Part shown: positions 32,764 to 35,392 of the stretch, piece by piece
Numbering within the stretch: the first letter of the stretch is position 1
How the letters are laid out: every line of letters begins with the position of its first letter
The notes under the pieces: model-generated
Databases searched by the model: none
Seen by the model: the letters and a program-made list of their open reading frames with translations, nothing else
Told to the model about the DNA's origin: nothing
Position numbers and translations under genes: made by a program
From: Anthoceros angustus
Taxonomy: Eukaryota; Streptophyta; Anthocerotopsida; Anthocerotales; Anthocerotaceae
Direction of reading: 5' to 3'
Assembly (NCBI GenBank): GCA_010909165.1
Contig: VJWM01000367.1
Location: 1 to 35,392, forward strand
DNA length: 35,392 nucleotides

Positions 32764-33495
32764 ATCTCGAGGTGAAATTTGGGCGGCCTACACTCGAACT
32801 TCGGGGTGGGTGTTTCTTACCTTTTCCCTTGTGGGCGGTGTGGCGGCGGAGGTTTCCTCCCGTGGGAGTACCCCGTTCCCGTCCTCACTATCTTTACCAT
32901 CACGCAGCACACACAAGGATAGCAAAATTGGAGAGATTGGAGGTAATCTATCGGGCTAAGAGAGTGGAGAGCAAGAGGTGGTGGTTTGGGTGAGAAGCGG
33001 CAAGGGGAGTTCTTCCGCTCCTCGGGTCGGCCTCAACGCAACCACTAAGAGGTGGCCTTGGCCCCTTCAATCTCCCCTCCGGCAACTTCTCCACCTTGCT
33101 CGCCTTTTTGACGTCACGGTAGCCTTCTCACCTCGGCGCCTCTACAATCGCCTCCGCTCGAGCACCTCCACTCGCCGCCGGATCCCCCTCCGAACTCCTT
33201 TCGGCAATCGCTCATGCCCAGCTAGCTCGCTCCGATGGCCTCGCCTGCTCCTCGGCGCCTTGGTTCGCGCTCCCTCCGACTGCTGTGCAATCGGCAGCCC
33301 GCTCACTGCTGCCTTCCTTCTTGACGCAACTCCACTTCCTCCCCTCAGCCGACTGCGGTTTCGAAAGGCGCCCGTTCAAAACCACAGCTAACGAGTTTGC
33401 AGTACATGCAAATCTGTCGCTCCTCCACGATGGGCGCCATGTCGGTTCAAAACTCCTGGCCATTTTCCATCTACAACTTAACTAGCCCTTTTTGG

Positions 33496-33506
33496 CATAT
33501 ATAGCC
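33496..33506 (-). promoter_or_regulatory. second TATA-like box near the LTR start
   Basis: Minus-strand GGCTATATATG lies ~290 bp into the LTR and upstream of the LTR-borne ORF. The left LTR has the same site at 23170-23180. It could drive a transcript for the coiled-coil ORF rather than gag-pol. Confidence 0.4.
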
Positions 33507-33794
33507 ATATAGAACCTAAATAATTGAAGGCCAAGGAACTTCCTATCCCGAATATTCCTACTCCCCATGGTCCAAGGAACTTTGGAACCTATCATGCCTA
33601 TATATGCTTCTATCTACCCATACTTTCTACCCGATCGAACCTCCTGCAGTGCATGATTCGATTAAGTCCGAACTCCCTCGGACGTCCTACCATCTTCCTA
33701 CATTTCTATCGACCTACCTACCTACTGCAACTTATTCATCCTTGGCGTCGGTCTCTCACCGCGTCTTGGGTGACCAAAATTCTTCGTTCCTGCA

Positions 33795-34159
33795 GGGGTG
33801 GTGGCAAGGCGGGCAGGATGACGGCGCGCCGATTGCCCAGTGCTCAGGTGGCATCGACATGAGATGTGGAGGAAGCAGGAGTTATCCTCTGCAGATGCGA
33901 AGCAAGAAGCGGAAAGGTGTGCTTAAGGTTATGCGCGTGAATATTTGGATCAGCGAGGGTTCGAGAGAACCGTCGAAGGAAGGAGGATCGGCCAGGTTAG
34001 ATCTCACGGAACACATGTCGAGAGGTCGATCCAGTATGAGAAGATCAGTTCAAAGTAGTGACGACTCATGAAGAGCCGTCTTGAGGAAGGAGGCACGCCT
34101 CGATTCGGCCAGAATGGGAGATTGTTGACAAGCAGCGTCAAGAGTTGTTGAGCGGGGTT
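33795..34159 (+). other. flank right of the giant element, probable outer-element interior
   Basis: Basic, arginine/serine-rich frames without motif lead into the RT fragment. Phrases such as GGTPRFGQNGRLL before the RT start suggest connection-region sequence of the outer element, with shifts. Confidence 0.35.
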
Positions 34160-34575
34160 GATAAGAAAATCAAGCTCTCAATATCTTCTTCTTGTTGTCC
34201 TACCGCTCAAGAAGGATGAGCGGTGAATGGAAGGACGAGGAGGATGTGTGGCGACTACCGACCTCTAAGCGAGGTGACTCCTATGGAGCAGATGCCTACT
34301 CAGATTTTCGATGCCATAGGTAAGGCAAAGTTCTTTACCGGCTTGGACTTAGCTCGAGGCTTCAACCAAATTGTGATTGAAGAAGCGGGACAAGTGCAAA
34401 AAGACCTTGGGGAAGGACCAGCTTTGGGAATGGGAGGCGATGCCGTTTGGTGAAGAATGCTTCCATATATTTCCAAAGAATGCGGATCTGGGCTGCGAGC
34501 GCCATTTGTGCGTTGCTACATAGATGATATCACGGTCTTGATGAGACAAAAACCTTCTTCCTGCATCAAACACTT
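34160..34575 (+). pseudogene. Ty3/gypsy reverse transcriptase fragment (outer element)
   Basis: The plus strand gives VLPLKKDER, RMCGDYRPLSEVTPMEQMP, FDAIGKAKFFTGLDLARGFNQI and, after shifts, RCYIDDITVLM with an intact YIDD catalytic box. It is a short, gapped RT palm with small insertions and deletions. It could continue the gag at 17300-18805, interrupted by the 14.6-kb insertion. It ends where AT-rich bacterial-type DNA begins (~34600). Confidence 0.8.
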
Positions 34576-34758
34576 AATTTCCTGCAAAGCACTTGTTGTA
34601 AAACTTACTGGTACAGATGTTGTTACTGTTGACATACTAAAATCAATTTCTATAAATACAATACAAATTTACATTCGTTTCACAATTTAATGAATCAAAG
34701 CATTTACGTTTAACGAAATTTAGTATATATGAATGGTGGTATTCCATTTACTTTCATC

Positions 34759-34766
34759 TATTTTTG
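34759..34766 (+). promoter_or_regulatory. Bacteroidota-type -7 box
   Basis: TATTTTTG fits the TAnnTTTG -7 consensus of Bacteroidota promoters and lies 18 nt before the ATG at 34784. A -33 TTG element was not clear. Confidence 0.3.
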
Positions 34767-34783
34767 TTTTAAAATATGACAGA

Positions 34784-35290
34784 ATGAATAACACAGTGAT
34801 TTTTAGTATATTAATAGCCCTTTAATTTTGAATGTGTTGTGGAATAACTGGCCGGATAAAAATAAAACGAAGGAATCTGCATCCGGCCAAAATCTCGCAA
34901 ATGATGCCAACACAAAACTAATGCAACTGCAGGCCTATGAAAGACTTGTTTTACTTGTTGAAAGGATTGCACTTCCCAACTTAATTGCCCGATTAAATAC
35001 GCCGGTATTTCTGCAAGAGAAGCACAAGTATTATTAACCCAAACCATCAAACAGGAATTTGAACATAATATTACGCAACAAATTTATGTAAGTGCTGATG
35101 CCTGGAAAGCTGTTAAAATTTGAAAGATCAAAATATTTATATCATCAATCAATTGGCGAATAATTTACCACCCAATGCTTCGAGTAGACCTAAACAAATT
35201 ATTGTTAGAATATTTAATGACAGATAAAAAGGCAATTTATATGAAGTAGCCAGTGAAATTATTAGCCACGAAGCCAAACAGGTTTTGTAA
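34784..35290 (+). pseudogene. Bacteroidota conserved hypothetical protein, broken by single-base indels
   Basis: ATG 34784 opens a short hydrophobic stretch (MNNTVIFSILIAL), consistent with an N-terminal membrane anchor. After a shift the frame gives MQLQAYERLVLLVERIALPN. After another it gives SAREAQVLLTQTIKQEFEHN and QQIYVSADAWKAVK, then LKDQNIYIINQLANNLPP, and finally GNLYEVASEIISHEAKQVL and a TAA at 35288-35290. The LQAYERL...ER phrase and overall layout are those of a ~150-170-residue protein family of unknown function common in Bacteroidota (possibly DUF7935; not verified). At least four single-base changes, several in A-runs, break it. It is followed 4 nt later by another bacterial-type start. 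Codon use and AT content differ sharply from the plant genes. Confidence 0.65.
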
Positions 35291-35294
35291 TAAA

Positions 35295-35392
35295 ATGAAT
35301 GCTATGAGTTTAGAAGAAAAAAACAGATGCAGGCATTACCATACAACCAGTGTATAGCGCAAAAGATATACTTCCACTAAAAGATAAAATAG
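35295..35392 (+). CDS. start of a second bacterial gene, possibly methylmalonyl-CoA mutase subunit (partial)
   Basis: ATG 35295 gives MNAMSLEEK. One base then seems missing from an A-run, after which the frame reads KTDAGITIQPVYSAKDILP to the window end. The GI-I-PVY-A-DI pattern resembles the entry of methylmalonyl-CoA mutase chains (GIPVKPLYTAEDV in many bacteria), the B12 enzyme that interconverts succinyl-CoA and methylmalonyl-CoA. Only ~30 residues are visible, so the call is tentative. Its 4-bp spacing from the upstream gene suggests one bacterial operon. Confidence 0.35.

Larger units (their letters stand above)
19212..33794 (-). mobile_element. 14.6-kb Ty3/gypsy retrotransposon with two 4.25-kb LTRs
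   Basis: Direct repeats at 19212-23465 and 29543-33794 bound an internal region holding, on the minus strand, primer binding site, gag with zinc knuckle, protease, RT, RNase H, integrase and polypurine tract in that order. The ends are TG...CA in element orientation. The element sits between a plus-strand gag/protease (to 19211) and a plus-strand RT fragment (from about 34160), suggesting insertion into an older gypsy copy. No target-site duplication is obvious. All frames are interrupted, so it is either inactive or poorly sequenced. PR-RT-RH-IN order identifies gypsy (Metaviridae). Confidence 0.85.
29543..33794 (-). repeat. 5' LTR of the giant gypsy element (right copy)
   Basis: It starts TGTGGTAGG and ends TTCGTTCCTGCA on the plus strand, and is collinear with 19212-23465. 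The two copies are nearly equal in length (4252 and 4254 bp) despite many 1-6 nt local differences, mostly compensating indels. The primer binding site abuts its inner edge. Confidence 0.9.

Overview
The window looks like nuclear DNA of a land plant. Spliceosomal GT-AG introns, a telobox, plant-type housekeeping genes and Ty1/copia plus Ty3/gypsy retrotransposons all point that way. Protein style and retroelement type suggest an early-diverging lineage such as a bryophyte, but this is inference. The last ~0.8 kb is different: AT-rich DNA carrying what look like Bacteroidota genes.

Region by region. 1-3300: gene-poor DNA with small tandem and inverted repeats. 3320-10111: compact gene island with a 15-exon DEAD-box nucleolar RNA helicase of the RH7/DDX21 type (minus strand), a single-exon soluble ABC ATPase (ABCI19/20/21 type, plus) and a two-exon DIM1/YLS8 U5 snRNP protein (plus). 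10629-11378: an unrecognised minus-strand ORF with an acidic tail. From about 11.4 kb onward: nested and decayed retrotransposons. These are a copia RNase H end with its polypurine tract and LTR start (11678-12290), an LTR-like segment with a coiled-coil ORF (12480-14450), a gypsy integrase fragment (14674-15060), a short LTR plus Met-tRNA primer site (15078-15274), and a plus-strand gypsy element with LTR-like promoter and gag (16351-19211). That last element appears interrupted by a 14.6 kb gypsy element on the minus strand (19212-33794); a plus-strand reverse transcriptase fragment resumes beyond it (34160-34575).

The 14.6 kb element is the most striking feature. It has two direct ~4.25 kb LTRs, a primer binding site resembling a tRNA-Asp complement, a polypurine tract, and gag, protease, RT, RNase H and integrase remnants in normal order. 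Each LTR also carries, in its U3 part and in the sense of gag-pol, fragments of a long coiled-coil protein behind its own TATA-like box. A gag-pol TATA box lies about 3.3 kb further down the same LTR.

The three genes are intact, whereas the retroelements and the terminal bacterial segment are full of 1-4 nt indels. Ordinary TE decay, base-calling error in methylated repeats, or a raw-read-quality bacterial join could each explain part of this. Functional statements on the three genes are firm; statements on the transposon proteins are domain-level only.
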